A stretch of DNA of 64,000 nucleotides from Thermohalobaculum sp963700775 (GCA_963700775.1 CAVOYU010000013.1:45871-109870); one strand, 5' to 3'. Shown: positions 53,706 to 64,000, counted from the stretch's first letter. Notes: generated by a model from the letters alone, not told the origin. Numbers and translations: made by a program.

Positions 53706-55175
53706 ATGTCGATCTCGAGTGCCCTCCAGAACGCCATCAGCGGCCTGACCGCCACCGGAGCGCGCGCCGGGATCACCTCGGGCAACCTCGCCAATGCGCT
53801 AACCGAGGGCTATGCCAGCCGCTCGGTGGCGCTGACCTCCACGGTCATTGGTGGCTACGGCACCGGCGTCGCGGTGGCCGGGATCGACCGGGCCGAAAGC
53901 CCGGAGCTGACCTCGGCGCGCCGGATCGCCGATGGCGACCTCGCCGGCGGCGAGGCGCAGCTCGGTGCCCTGACCCGGCTCGAGCGCAGCCTCGGCGCCA
54001 CTGGCGACGCCGATTCGCTGACCGCCCATCTGGCAAGGTTCGAGGCGGCGCTGCGCAACCTGGCCGAGACGCCGGAGCTTGCGCCGCGCCAGACCGCCGC
54101 AGCCATGGCCGCCGGCGATGTGGCCGCGAAGTTCAACCGGATATCGACCGAAAGCACGCGCGTCCGCCAGACCGCCGACGACGAGGTCGCGCGGCTCGTT
54201 TCGGAGGTGAACGGAGCCCTGACCACGATCGCGCGCCTGAACCGCCAGATCCAGATCTTCTCCGCCTCGGGCCGCGACACGTCCGGACTGGTTGATCAGC
54301 GCGAGATGCTGATCGACCGGGTGGCTGCGGTGGTGCCGATCCGCGAGCATCGCCGCGACGGTGGCGTGGTCGAACTGACGACCGCCCAGGGGCTGCAGCT
54401 GGTCGATACCCGCGCCCAGCGGATTGAGTTCACCCCGAGCCCGGTGATCACGCCCGCGATGCGCCATGACGGCGGCGCCGGCGCGCTTTCCGGCCTGACC
54501 CTGAACGGGGCCGACATCACTCCGGGCGGCCCCGGCAGCCAGGCCATCGCCGGCGGCGCGCTCGCCGGCCAGTTCGCGGTGCGCGACCGGCTCGCCCCCG
54601 CCCTGTCCGACCGCGCCGACGCGCTGGCAGCCGAGCTCGCCGGACGGCTCGCGGCGCCCGGCCTCGACCCCACCGTCGCTCCCGGCGAGCCCGGGCTGTT
54701 CACCGACGACGGCAACCCCATCGACCCACTGAATCTCGCCGGTTTGGCCGGCCGTCTTCGCCTCAACGCGCTTGCCGATCCTTCCGCCGGCGGCGACGCG
54801 GCGCGCCTGCGAGACGGGCTCGGCGCCGCAAGCCCCGGCCCTGCCGCCAAGGGCGACCTGCCGCGCGCCATGCTCGATGCCCTGACCGCCCCCGCCGGGG
54901 CCGGGGCCATCCCGGGGCTGACCGGCGTGCTCTCGGTCACCGGCGCCGCCGCGGCGATGACCGAGCTCGCCGCCTTCGACCGGGTCTCGGCCGAGGCCGA
55001 CGTCGCCGCCTTCTCCGGCAGCCGCGCGACCCTGGCCGCCGCCGAGGCCGACAGGCTCGGCGTCGACAACGACGCCGAGCTGCAGGCGCTGATCCGGATC
55101 GAGCAGGCCTACGCGGCCAATGTCCAGGTGATCCAGGCCGCGTCGCGGATGATGGACCGGCTGATGGAGATCTGA
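53706..55175 (+). CDS. flgK: Flagellar hook-associated protein 1
   Basis: The product has 489 residues. The N-terminal helix is SSALQNAISGLTATGARAGI, followed by SGNLANALTEGYASRSV. The long helical core includes VNGALTTIARLNRQIQIFSA and the C-terminal helix is IRIEQAYAANVQVIQAASRM, the polymerisation ends of FlgK. It forms the hook-filament junction with FlgL. The middle domain is rich in alanine, glycine and proline. flgL starts 4 nt after its stop. Confidence 0.92.
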   Translation: MSISSALQNAISGLTATGARAGITSGNLANALTEGYASRSVALTSTVIGGYGTGVAVAGIDRAESPELTSARRIADGDLAGGEAQLGALTRLERSLGATGDADSLTAHLARFEAALRNLAETPELAPRQTAAAMAAGDVAAKFNRISTESTRVRQTADDEVARLVSEVNGALTTIARLNRQIQIFSASGRDTSGLVDQREMLIDRVAAVVPIREHRRDGGVVELTTAQGLQLVDTRAQRIEFTPSPVITPAMRHDGGAGALSGLTLNGADITPGGPGSQAIAGGALAGQFAVRDRLAPALSDRADALAAELAGRLAAPGLDPTVAPGEPGLFTDDGNPIDPLNLAGLAGRLRLNALADPSAGGDAARLRDGLGAASPGPAAKGDLPRAMLDALTAPAGAGAIPGLTGVLSVTGAAAAMTELAAFDRVSAEADVAAFSGSRATLAAAEADRLGVDNDAELQALIRIEQAYAANVQVIQAASRMMDRLMEI

Positions 55176-55179
55176 CCCC

Positions 55180-56193
55180 ATGACCTTCCCGCTCACCGGC
55201 TTCCCGCCCCAACCCCGCCCCGACCTGATGGCGCGCCTGATCGCCGATCTGCGCAGCCGCGCCGATGCCGCGCGAACTGAGGCGGTGACCGGCCGCCGCG
55301 CCGACCCGGCCCATGCCCTTGGCGGCCGAATTGGCGAGGCGCTGGAGATCGAGCGAGCACTGGCCGAGGCCGGGCAGTTCCGCGAGATCATCGACCTCGC
55401 CGGGGCCCGCGCCGGGGTCACCCAAACCGCACTCGAGGCGTTGCGCGGCCTGGCGGTCGATCTCGCCGCCAGCGGCCAGACCGCGCTCGACACCAGCCTC
55501 TCCCCTGCCCGCATGGCCGTCTCGGCCTCGGCACGAGCGGCGCTCGGCTCGGCGGTCTCGGCGCTCAATTCGAGCTTCGGCGGGCGCAGCCTTTTCGCCG
55601 GCGACGGCGGCAGCGGCACCGTGGCCCCGGCCGAGCTATTCCTCTCGGCCTCGGTCACCATCCTCGAAGCCGGGCCGACCGCCGGCGCCGCCTATGCGAG
55701 CCTGACTGTCGCCTTCACCGCGGCAGGCGATCTGTTCGACACATCGCTCTACACCGGCGGCACCGGCGATGCGCCTGCCACCGAGGTGGCGAAAGGCGAG
55801 CGGATCGCGCTCTCGGCCCGGGCAGACGAGGCGCCGATCCGCCATCTCCTGCGCGATCTTGCGGCGCTGGCCGCCGCCTTCGACCCGGAAAACGCGATCC
55901 CCGCCGACGCGCGCGAGGGCATCGCCACTCGGGCAATCGCCGGGCTCCGCGACAATCTCGACGCGCTCAACGGCATCGCCGCGCGGATCGGCGCGGCCGA
56001 GGAGAGGATGGCTTCGGCAAAGGCCCGCCACATGGCCGCGGAAGTCACCCTGGCGCTCGCCTATAACGGGCTCACCGGCCGCGACCAGTACGAGGCAGCG
56101 ACCGAGCTCACGGCGCTCGAGGCCCAGCTCGAGACCAGCTACATCACCACTGCCCGTCTCGCCAACCTGTCGCTCGCCAGCTACCTGCGCTGA
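55180..56193 (+). CDS. flgL: Flagellar hook-associated protein 3
   Basis: The product has 337 residues, with flagellin-like N- and C-terminal coiled regions. Family similarity is weak at the N-terminus (RPDLMARLIADLRSRADAAR), but the C-terminal region fits flagellin/FlgL ends (NGIAARIGAAEERMASAKAR and ELTALEAQLETSYITTARLA, closing SLASYLR). Position directly after flgK supports the call. It should adapt the hook to the filament. Confidence 0.85.
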   Translation: MTFPLTGFPPQPRPDLMARLIADLRSRADAARTEAVTGRRADPAHALGGRIGEALEIERALAEAGQFREIIDLAGARAGVTQTALEALRGLAVDLAASGQTALDTSLSPARMAVSASARAALGSAVSALNSSFGGRSLFAGDGGSGTVAPAELFLSASVTILEAGPTAGAAYASLTVAFTAAGDLFDTSLYTGGTGDAPATEVAKGERIALSARADEAPIRHLLRDLAALAAAFDPENAIPADAREGIATRAIAGLRDNLDALNGIAARIGAAEERMASAKARHMAAEVTLALAYNGLTGRDQYEAATELTALEAQLETSYITTARLANLSLASYLR

Positions 56194-56198
56194 GCCCG

Positions 56199-57479
56199 AT
56201 GGGAGCCTGCGGGAGCATGAGGCGCCGGATTGCCCGGAAAATGGCGCAGCGGGACATGGCGCAGCGGGACATGGCGCAGCGGGACCCGGCATGGCGCGAC
56301 CGGCCACCGTCTCCCCTGCCGGCCCGGCCTCCTCGTCGCGGCGGCCGGCGGCCAGCACCGCTCCGGCGCATGGCCGCCGCCCTGTTCGGCCTCGCCGTCG
56401 CCGTTGCCGCCGTCCTTGCCGTCCCGCCGCCCGCCGGTGCCGCACCCAGGATCAAGGATCTGGTCGAAATCGAGGGCGTGCGCGGCAACGACTTGGTCGG
56501 CTACGGGCTGGTGGTCGGTCTCGACGGCTCCGGCGACAGCATCCGCAACAGCCCCTTCACCGAAGAGGCGCTCTCGAACCTGCTCGAGCGCCTCGGCATC
56601 AACATCGCCGGCGAGAGTGTCCGCACCAGGAACGTCGCCGCGGTGATCGTCACCGCGACGCTACCGCCCTTCGCCCGCGCCGGCGGCCGCATCGACGTCA
56701 CCGTCTCGGCCATCGGCGACGCCAGGAGCCTGCTCGGCGGCACCCTGGTGATGACCCCGCTCAACGCCGCCGACGGCGAGATCTACGCCGTCGCCCAGGG
56801 GCCGATCATCGCCGGCGGGATCAGCGCCTCCGGCGAGGCCGCCACCACGCAAATCGGCGTGCCGACCGCCGGAGCGATCCCGGGCGGCGCCAGGGTCGAG
56901 CGCGAGATCGCCTTCGTCTTCGCCAACATGGCGCAGATCCGCCTGGCCCTGCGCGAGCCGGACTTCACCACCGCCCACCGGATCGAGGCGGCGATCAACG
57001 CCAGCCTCGGCCAGCAAGTGGCGCGGATGAGCGACGCCGGCACGGTGGCGCTCGATCTTGGACTCGCGGGCGAGAGCCCGGCGCGGCTGATCAGCCTGAT
57101 CGAGAACATCGCAATCGCCCCGGCGACCAAGGCCCGGGTCGTGGTCGACCAGCGCTCCGGCACCATCGTGCTCGGCGCCGACGTGACAATCAGCCGGGTC
57201 GCCGTCGCCCAGGGCAGCCTGTCGATCCAAGTAACCGAATCGCCGATCCCCTCGCAGCCGAACCCGTTCTCCGACGGCGAAACCATCGTGGTGCCGCGCA
57301 CCGCGATCGACATCAACCAGGGCGCCGAGAATCGGATGGCGCTGGTCGAGGGCAATGTGACCCTCGCCAACCTGGTCGACGGGCTGAACGCGCTCGGCGT
57401 CGGGCCGCGCGACATGATCGACATCCTGAAGGCGATCAAGGCCGCCGGCGCCCTGCACGCCGAACTGGTGGTCCAGTAG
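56199..57479 (+). CDS. flgI: Flagellar P-ring protein
   Basis: This P-ring subunit has RIKDLVEIEGVRGNDLVGYG at the mature N-terminus, GLDGSGDSIRNSPFTEEAL, RVVVDQRSGTIVLGADVTIS and the closing MIDILKAIKAAGALHAELVV. A Sec signal peptide (ALFGLAVAVAAVLAVPPPAGA) sends it to the periplasm. The start is unclear: ATG 56199 follows flgL by 5 nt but adds a 57-residue basic leader, while ATG 56370 sits directly at the signal peptide but lacks a ribosome site. The leader carries a 15-nt triple repeat, each unit with its own ATG. Confidence 0.92.
   Translation: MGACGSMRRRIARKMAQRDMAQRDMAQRDPAWRDRPPSPLPARPPRRGGRRPAPLRRMAAALFGLAVAVAAVLAVPPPAGAAPRIKDLVEIEGVRGNDLVGYGLVVGLDGSGDSIRNSPFTEEALSNLLERLGINIAGESVRTRNVAAVIVTATLPPFARAGGRIDVTVSAIGDARSLLGGTLVMTPLNAADGEIYAVAQGPIIAGGISASGEAATTQIGVPTAGAIPGGARVEREIAFVFANMAQIRLALREPDFTTAHRIEAAINASLGQQVARMSDAGTVALDLGLAGESPARLISLIENIAIAPATKARVVVDQRSGTIVLGADVTISRVAVAQGSLSIQVTESPIPSQPNPFSDGETIVVPRTAIDINQGAENRMALVEGNVTLANLVDGLNALGVGPRDMIDILKAIKAAGALHAELVVQ
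56241..56285 (+). repeat. Three exact 15-nt tandem repeats carrying ATG codons
   Basis: ATGGCGCAGCGGGAC occurs three times head to tail without a mismatch, encoding MAQRD three times in the flgI frame, just downstream of flgL. Each unit ends GCGGGAC, which could act as a weak ribosome site for the next ATG. Confidence 0.85.
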
Positions 57480-57618
57480 CACCGGATGCAAGGCGAAGGA
57501 AACACGGGCGAAGGTTAAAACAGGGCCAAGGGGCAAGAAAGGCACAGCGCAAGTCCGGTACGATGCAAAGAAAGCGGTGGCGACCGAGGCGCGGGCCCGC
57601 TTGGGGCGCGCGTCCGGG

Positions 57619-57657
57619 TCGGGGACCGGGTCCCCGATCAAGATCCGAGGGGCCCCA
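57619..57657 (+). repeat. Palindrome plus repeat-family copy after flgI
   Basis: TCGGGGACC and GGTCCCCGA form an exact 9-bp dyad around one G (57619-57637). The right half continues as a copy of the element seen at 21.1 and 23.4 kb (GGTCCCCGATCAAGATCCG). It lies in the 270-nt gap 57480-57749 between the convergent flgI and rluC genes, where I see no gene, and may end both transcripts. Confidence 0.5.
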
Positions 57658-57749
57658 CGTTCCGAGACGCCTGCCGCGAAGGGCGGCAAGGGACGGCGCG
57701 AGACGCTGAGGGCGCATCCCACCCGTGGCGGCGCATCCCCTTCGCTGCC

Positions 57750-58802
57750 TTACCCCTCGCCGAACGGCGTCTCCGGCAGGTCGGCCAGATCCCAGCCCAG
57801 AAAGGCGAAGGTCCGGGCCATGTGCTCGGGCAGTGGCGCGGCGAAGGTCAGTTGCCGCCCGGTGACCGGATGCGGCACCGTCAGCCGCGCCGCGTGCAGG
57901 TGCAGCTTGCGGCTGAGCGCACCGCCGAGGCCGGCGCCCCAGCCGCTGCCCTCGTTCTCCTGGCTCCGGCCGCCATACTTGCCGTCACCGGCGATCGGGC
58001 AGCCGAGCGCCGCCATGTGGGCGCGCAGCTGGTGGGTGCGTCCGGTCACCGGCCGCAGCGCCACCCAGGCGGCGCGTCTGCCGGCGGCGGCGATCACCCG
58101 GTAATCCGTGGTCGCGTTCCGGGCGCCCTCGGTCGCGGCGACCTCGTCCGGGTGGACGGTCCGCATCCGCTCGCCCTCGCCGCGCCCGCCGGCCTTCACC
58201 AGGCCGTAGCGGATCGTTCCCCGGGCCGGTTCGGGCCGGCCGGCAACGACGGCGACATAGATCTTCTCGACCGCCCGCGAGCGGAACATCCGCCCGAGCT
58301 CGACCGCCGCCTTGCCGGTCCGCGCCAGCACCATGAGCCCGGAGGTGTCCCGATCGAGCCGGTGCACCAGGCGCGGGTCCTCGTCGCGGCCGAAGCGCAG
58401 CGCCGGCAGCATCGCGCCGAGATGACGCACCTGCTTGCTGCCTCCCTGCACCGCCAACCCGGGCGGCTTGTTGATCACGATCATGTGGTCGTCGCGCCAG
58501 ATCACCGCGGCGCCCAGCGCTTCGGCCTCGGCCCGGTCCGGGCCGGCCGGCGCCGCAGGAACCGGCCGCTCCGGCAGGTCCCCGGGTTCCGGCAGCGGCG
58601 GCACCCGCACCACCTGGCCGGACGCGCGACCCGGGTCGAGGCCCTGACCCGGCCGCCATCGACCCGGAGTTCGCCCTTGCGGCAGAGCTTCTCGAGCCGA
58701 CCCTGGGAGATCTGCGGGAACAGGCGGCTCGGGCAACCAGCGGTCGGGCCGCGTTCGGCGCCTCGTCCGGCCGCCGATGGTCAGGTGCTGCACCTCGCTC
58801 AC
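57750..58802 (-). CDS. rluC: RluC/RluD-type 23S rRNA pseudouridine synthase, several frameshifts
   Basis: The catalytic domain (about 100-350) is intact: HRLDRDTSGLMVLARTGKAA with the nucleophilic aspartate, RPVTGRTHQLRAHMAALGCP and LHLHAARLTVPHP. The N-terminal S4 domain can be followed only by switching frames: MSEVQHLTIG, then DRWL, then SRLFPQISQGRLEKLCRKG in another frame, and back again at SGQVVRVPPLP. At least three indels lie between 58600 and 58790. The GTG start overlaps the crcB stop (GTGA). It modifies large-subunit rRNA. Confidence 0.85.
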   Translation of the reverse strand: MSEVQHLTIGGRTRRRTRPDRWLPEPPVPADLPGSAREALPQGRTPGRWRPGQGLDPGRASGQVVRVPPLPEPGDLPERPVPAAPAGPDRAEAEALGAAVIWRDDHMIVINKPPGLAVQGGSKQVRHLGAMLPALRFGRDEDPRLVHRLDRDTSGLMVLARTGKAAVELGRMFRSRAVEKIYVAVVAGRPEPARGTIRYGLVKAGGRGEGERMRTVHPDEVAATEGARNATTDYRVIAAAGRRAAWVALRPVTGRTHQLRAHMAALGCPIAGDGKYGGRSQENEGSGWGAGLGGALSRKLHLHAARLTVPHPVTGRQLTFAAPLPEHMARTFAFLGWDLADLPETPFGEG

Positions 58803-59188
58803 TGGCCCCAGAGCCCCCGCGCCAGCGCGGACCCGGCCCAGAGCCCGCCGATCGACAGCACGACCGAACCACCGATGTGCACGCCCGCCGCCGCCAGGTT
58901 GCGGCCGCGCTCGATCAGGAACAGCGTATCCAGGGAATAGGCGAGAAGGTGGTGAAGCCGCCCAGCACGCCGGTCATCAGGAACGGGCCGAACCGGCCCC
59001 AGCTGCCCGGAAAGCGGTCCATCATCGCGACCGCGGCAACCCCCATTGCGAAAGAGCCCGCCACGTTGACGATCACAGTTCCCCAGGGGAAGCCATGCCC
59101 CAGCGCCCGCCCGGCCCATGCCACCGTCGCGTAGCGCAGCGACGCCCCTAGCGCGCCCCCCGAACGCCACCATAAGGACCTTCTCCAT
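58799..59188 (-). CDS. crcB: Fluoride ion channel CrcB/Fluc, two frameshifts
   Basis: This small four-helix membrane protein exports fluoride. Across frames it reads MEKVLMVAFGGALGASLRYA, GTVIVNVAGSFAMGV, then LMTGVLGGFTTFSAYSLDTL and a last helix. These carry the Fluc motifs GGxxGAxxRY, N-x-x-GSF and GGxTTFS. One extra G in a run of six near 59152 and one missing base near 58945 break the frame. Net length is normal (129 residues). It is the dimeric channel gene of a rarA-crcB-rluC run. Confidence 0.88.
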   Translation of the reverse strand: MEKVLMVAFGGRARGVAALRDGGMGRAGAGAWLPLGNCDRQRGGLFRNGGCRGRDDGPLSGQLGPVRPVPDDRRAGRLHHLLAYSLDTLFLIERGRNLAAAGVHIGGSVVLSIGGLWAGSALARGLWGQ

Positions 59189-59200
59189 CGCACCCCCCGA

Positions 59201-60545
59201 TCAGTCGCCGCCGCGTTCGCGCCTGAGCTTTGCGAACCAGGCCATGCGCTTCATCATCTCGCGCTCGAAGCCGCGCTCGACCGGGCGATCAGTGCCGGCC
59301 GCGCCATGCCTTCGGGGAAGTAGTCCTGGCCGGAGAAGGCCTCCTCCGCGTCATGGTCGTATTCGTAGCCGCTGCCGTAGCCGATCTCCTGCATCAGCTT
59401 GGTCGGCGCGTTCAGGATGTGCTTGGGCGGCATCAGCGACCCGGTCTCCTTCGCCGCGCGCATCGCGCCGCGCCGAAGGCGGCGTAGACGGCGTTGGACT
59501 TCGGCGCGGTCGCCAGGTGAACGACCAGTTGCGCGAGCGCCAGCTCGCCTTCCGGCGAGCCCATGCGCTCGAAGGTCTCCCAGGCCGCGATGCGCCGAGC
59601 GGCAGCGCGCGCGGGTCGGCCATGCCGATATCCTCGGCGGCGAAGCGCGTCAGGCGGCGGGCGATGTAGCGCGGGTCCTCGCCCGCCCGTGAGCATGCGC
59701 GCGAGCCAGTAGAGCGCCGCGTCGGGGTCGCTGCCGCGCATGGATTTGTGCAGCGCGGAGATCAGGTTGTAGTGCTCCTCCCGGTCCTTGTCGTAGAGCG
59801 CGGCGCGCTTGGCGAGGAGCGGGACGACAGCGCCGCGGTGTCGAGCGGCGCGGTCGCCGGCGGCAGCGCGAACAACTGCTCGGCCATGTTCAGCAGGTAG
59901 CGCCCGTCGCCGTCCGCCATCGCGCGCATCGTGGCGCGCGCGGCGTCGTCTCGCGGTCAGCGGCGCGGGCGGTCTCGGCCTCCGCGCGCGCCAGCAGCAG
60001 GTCGAGCGCCGCATCGTCCAGGCGCTTCAGGCCCCATCACCTGGCAGCGCGACAGCAGCGCGCCGTTCAGCGCGAAGGACGGGTTCTCGGTCGTCGCACC
60101 GACCAGCGTCACGGTGCCGTCCTCGACCACCGGCAGGAAGCCGTCCTGCTGGGCGCGGTTGAAACGGTGGATCTCGTCCACGAACAGCAGCGTGCCCTGC
60201 CCGTTGGACTTGCGCGCCCGCGCCTCGTCGAAGGCGCGCTTGAGGTCGGCCACGCCGGAGAACACCGCCGACAGCGCCGTGAAGCGCAGCCCCGCCGCTT
60301 CCGCCAGCAGCCGCGCGATGGTGGTCTTGCCGACGCCGGGCGGCCCCCAGAGGATCAGCGACGCGAGCGACCCGCGGCCGAGCATGCGGCGGCGATGCCC
60401 TCCTCGCCCAGCAGGTGATCCTGGCCGACGACCTCCGCCAGCGGCGCGGGCGCAAGCGGTCCGCCAGCGGGCGCGGCGCGCTTCGGCCCTTGCCGCCCGG
60501 CGCGGCGGCGGGGCTGTCCGGCGGACGGTCGAAGAGGTCGGTCAT
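59201..60545 (-). CDS. rarA: Replication-associated recombination protein A (RarA/MgsA), many frameshifts
   Basis: This AAA+ clamp-loader-like ATPase acts at stalled forks. The pieces line up in order but in changing frames: MTDLFDRPPDSPAAAPG, PLAEVVGQDHLLG, LASLILWGPPGVGKTTIARL (Walker A), LLFVDEIHRFNRAQQDGFLP (Walker B), LLAKRAALYDKDREEHYNLI, ALHKSMRGSDPDAALYWLAR and GSLMPPKHILNAPTKLMQEI, ending KLRRERGGD at 59201. At least six frame changes are needed in 1.35 kb. The span (about 448 codons) is right for RarA, so all domains are present and the breaks look artefactual. Confidence 0.85.
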
Positions 60546-60563
60546 CGGGCCCGTCTCCCCGCC

Positions 60564-61967
<1,404 letters not shown>

Positions 61968-62007
61968 GGATCGGCCTCCTGACGCGGCGGTTTCCCTGCC
62001 GCCGTAG

Positions 62008-62416
62008 CTAGGGACTTGGCTGCCCGCCGCCAAGCTTGCGCCCGGCTTCGGAGATCAGAGCGAGCGCAGCAGCAGCGCCAGGCCGGCCGCGCCCGACCGA
62101 CAGCATGGCATGGCGCGCCGCCCGGGCGAGAAGTCTCCCCGCGAGCCGGCGCCCGGCCAGATAGCCGAGGCCGACCCCCGGTAGCAGCAATGCGCCTCTG
62201 CGAAGCTCTTCGACGTCCGAGGAGGCCGGTCAGCCAGAGCGATCCGAGCGCCAGGAAGCAGCCGAACAGGAACACGCCCGCCATGGTGGCGCGCACCTTC
62301 TCCGGATCCTCCCGCTGATCAAGGATGATCGACGGCAGGCCGTGCATGGCGGCGATGATCCCGACCGCGCCGCCGACGGAAGCCGCCGCCAGCAGCCGCA
62401 GCCGGGTGATGGTCAT
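62008..62416 (-). pseudogene. TauE/SafE permease, C-terminal half only, one frameshift
   Basis: Only the second repeat of a TauE/SafE (DUF81) anion exporter is present: SVGGAVGIIAAMHGLPSIIL, EKVRATMAGVFLFGCFLALG, then in another frame MLLPGVGLGYLAGRRLAGRL and a basic end. One extra base lies near 62205. The first repeat, about 120 residues, is missing upstream. A GAGG sits 8 nt before the ATG at 62416, so a half-size protein could be made, but this is better read as a gene remnant. It stops abruptly 45 nt from another truncated gene. Confidence 0.6.
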
Positions 62417-62460
62417 GGGATTGTCCTCAGATTGCGGGAAAACACCCGGGTCATGAGAGC

Positions 62461-63097
62461 AAATTAACTCTGACGGAAGACGACGGCCGCGAGAACGTGA
62501 ACGCCAGAGCCGATGCGTTCGGTGTCGACCTGCTCGACAACAATGCTGGTGTCGGCAGGTATGGCCCGGTGCTCGAGAGCGACGCCGTCGCCGAGCGCGC
62601 CGCGGTGCAGGTGAACGTCGTCGCCACGGCGGACCTCACCGGGGCTCCTTTCGGGCATGATCGACCGTGCTGGCGCGACCAAGCGGTGTGCCGGCGTGTT
62701 CAAGGTCGCCACCACGCTCGCCTTCCTGCCGCTGCCCTTTCTCGCCAGCTACACCGCGAGCAAGATGTTCGTGCTGATGTACACGGAAGCTCTGGCAGCC
62801 GAGGGGCGGCATGAACCGGTCGACCTCATCACGCTCTGCCCCGGCCCGCCGCACCGCCTTCGGCCGCCGTCCGGGTTCTCGCTCGGCAGCTTCCCCGGCG
62901 CCATCGAGCCGGCGTTCGTGGCCCGCCAGGCGCTCGACGCGCTGGGCAAGCGCTCGATCCATGTCGTGGGCCCAATCTCACGCTCTCTCCTCCACCCCGG
63001 TCTAACAATGCAGCACCTGGTCGCCCAGGCGCTCGCTGTCGCCATGCGCACATTCGGACGGCGGGTCAGGGCACCCCACGATCTGCCGGCCGCCTGA
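62461..63097 (+). pseudogene. Short-chain dehydrogenase lacking its N-terminus, frameshifted
   Basis: The readable protein starts in the middle of an SDR: KLTLTEDDGRENVNARADAF, VDLLDNNAGVGRYGPVLESD, then in a second frame GMIDRAGATKRCAGVFKVAT and FLPLPFLASYTASKMFVLMY (catalytic Y-x-x-x-K), to LPAA at 63097. The first 60 residues with the TGxxxGIG cofactor motif are absent, and there is no proper start. A frame change lies near 62645. It cannot bind NAD(P) as it stands. The missing part would lie exactly where the truncated TauE gene is. Confidence 0.65.
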
Positions 63098-63109
63098 AGG
63101 AGAATGACG

Positions 63110-63758
63110 ATGCGTCGAACACTGATCGCGATGGCCAGCGTCGCGCTTCTCGGCGGCTGTTCGGTCGTTGGGGATTCGGTCGGGCTCCGAAGAACCGGCC
63201 TACACCGTGGTCGAGACGATCGCCGAGCGCGTGGAAATCCGCCAGTACCCCCCGCGGCTCGCCGTCCAGACGACCGTCAACGCAGCTGGGGCGGAGGGCC
63301 GGAACGAAGCGTTCCAGCGCCTCTTCGACTACATCTCCGGGGCCAACCAACCGGCATCCGAGGTCGCCATGACCGTTCCCGTCGAGGTGAGCGATGCGGG
63401 CGCAACCATCGAGATGACGGCGCCGGTGGAGAGAGGGCTCTCGAATGATCGTGGCACGACGATGCGCTTCTTCCTGCCGTCCTCCTACTCACCATCGACC
63501 GCGCCTGTGCCAAGCGATCCACGTGTCGCACTGGTCGAGCTTCCGGCAACGACGACCGCTGCTCTCCGCTTCAGCGGAGCGAGGGACGACGAGAGCGTCG
63601 ATGGGCGAACGGCCGAGCTCCTCGACATCCTGGCCCGATCGAGCTGGGCGCCTGTCGGTGGTGCCAGCGCCCTGTTCTATGATCCACCCTGGACCATCCC
63701 GCTGTTTCGGCGCAACGAGGTGATCGTGCCGGCCGCGCGTTCGTCAGCGGCGCCATGA
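63110..63758 (+). CDS. SOUL heme-binding-family lipoprotein, one frameshift
   Basis: This exported lipoprotein has a signal peptide with lipobox SVALLGGCS at about residues 9-17. The SOUL domain begins EEPAYTVVETIAERVEIRQY and contains AEGRNEAFQRLFDYISGANQ, VAMTVPVEV and EMTAPVERG (the conserved M-T-x-P repeats), ending with DPPWTIPLFRRNEVIV. One extra base near 63170 separates the signal peptide from the domain. AAGGAG lies 7 nt before ATG 63110. Bacterial members are presumed to bind tetrapyrroles or small hydrophobic ligands. Confidence 0.87.
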
Positions 63759-63837
63759 CCGGCGTCGAGGAAAGGCGCGCTCGAACGGCACGGCAGTCGC
63801 GTCGCTTCCGAAGGCCACAACGAGACAGGAGAAGGTC

Positions 63838-64000
63838 ATGGATGACCAGCTTGGGCGCGCGTCGGAACGGCTACACCCCAAGGTCATGGAGGCGCGCGAC
63901 CTGATGGCGCACGGCCACATGGACCGGCGCGCATTCGTGCGCGTCGCGACCCTGCTGGGCGTGGGTGCCGGTACGGCCTATGCGATGGTGGGCCTGCCGA
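63838..64000 (+). CDS. ABC transporter substrate-binding protein with Tat-type leader, N-terminal part
   Basis: The gene runs off the right edge. The first 54 residues contain MDRRAFVRVATLLGVGAGTA, a twin-arginine signal (R-R-x-F) with a hydrophobic core, preceded by about 28 residues including RLHPKVMEARDLM. This long leader is typical of family-5 (peptide/opine type) solute-binding proteins of Rhodobacteraceae, and that is the reason for the call; no mature domain is visible. AGGAGAAGG lies 3 nt before the ATG. Confidence 0.6.
   Translation, partial: MDDQLGRASERLHPKVMEARDLMAHGHMDRRAFVRVATLLGVGAGTAYAMVGLP

Noticed and set aside
57577..58104. Plus-strand frame after flgI as a possible flgJ-like rod-binding protein
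   Set aside because: The translation is basic low-complexity sequence without rod-binding motifs and runs antisense into rluC.

Overview
The window comes from a high-GC alphaproteobacterium, most probably in or near the Rhodobacteraceae. The evidence is the helicase-S4-fdxA-carD order, a DUF2125 protein, an adenosylcobalamin-dependent ribonucleotide reductase, the motB-flgE-flgK-flgL-flgI block, and a lysine/diaminopimelate operon dapD-x-HAD-dapE. This is chromosomal sequence: there is no transposase, integrase, phage gene, CRISPR array, rRNA or tRNA that I can see.

Layout. 0-5.4 kb: a truncated DUF2125 gene, a ChaC-type gamma-glutamylcyclotransferase, an SPFH/NfeD/LysM-receptor operon, a SIMPL protein and a secreted unknown. 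5.4-10.7 kb: nrdJ, a WYL regulator with a perfect palindromic operator facing a NIF3-like protein, a DMT exporter, a VOC protein and a cupin. 10.9-15.7 kb: exopolysaccharide-export-type yjbH-yjbF and a beta-barrel surface protein. 15.8-27.4 kb: GNAT, then a complete branched-chain-type ABC transporter (livG-F-H-M-K) followed by hydantoinase/oxoprolinase subunits HyuA and HyuB and a DAO-type FAD oxidoreductase, with an AraC regulator converging on them. This looks like one uptake and degradation unit for a nitrogenous compound, and it contains intergenic palindromic repeats. 27.6-34.2 kb: a NYN nuclease and a group of lipid-active proteins (phospholipase A2-like, membrane GDPD, alpha/beta hydrolase, SCP2). 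34.4-40 kb: an SUV3-like RNA helicase, Hsp15-like S4 protein, 7Fe ferredoxin, CarD, and an RraA-like protein. 40.1-42.7 kb: two tandem PAP2/IPC-synthase-like membrane proteins. 42.7-46.7 kb: the dap operon and a LOG-family protein. 47-51 kb: GMC oxidoreductase, RidA, phytase-like esterase, MepA. 51.3-57.5 kb: flagellar genes. 57.7-64 kb: rluC, crcB, rarA, degQ, two truncated genes, a SOUL lipoprotein and the start of an ABC receptor.

Sequence quality shapes the annotation. At least eleven genes are split between reading frames although the protein continues across the break. In the first 57 kb all eleven breaks have the same sign (one extra base), and many fall in short homopolymers. In the last 6 kb the breaks become much denser and include missing bases. 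I therefore annotate these as single genes with probable sequence errors, not as decayed genes. One in-frame TAG (8825) and an ATA at the expected flgE start (52342) are further anomalies.
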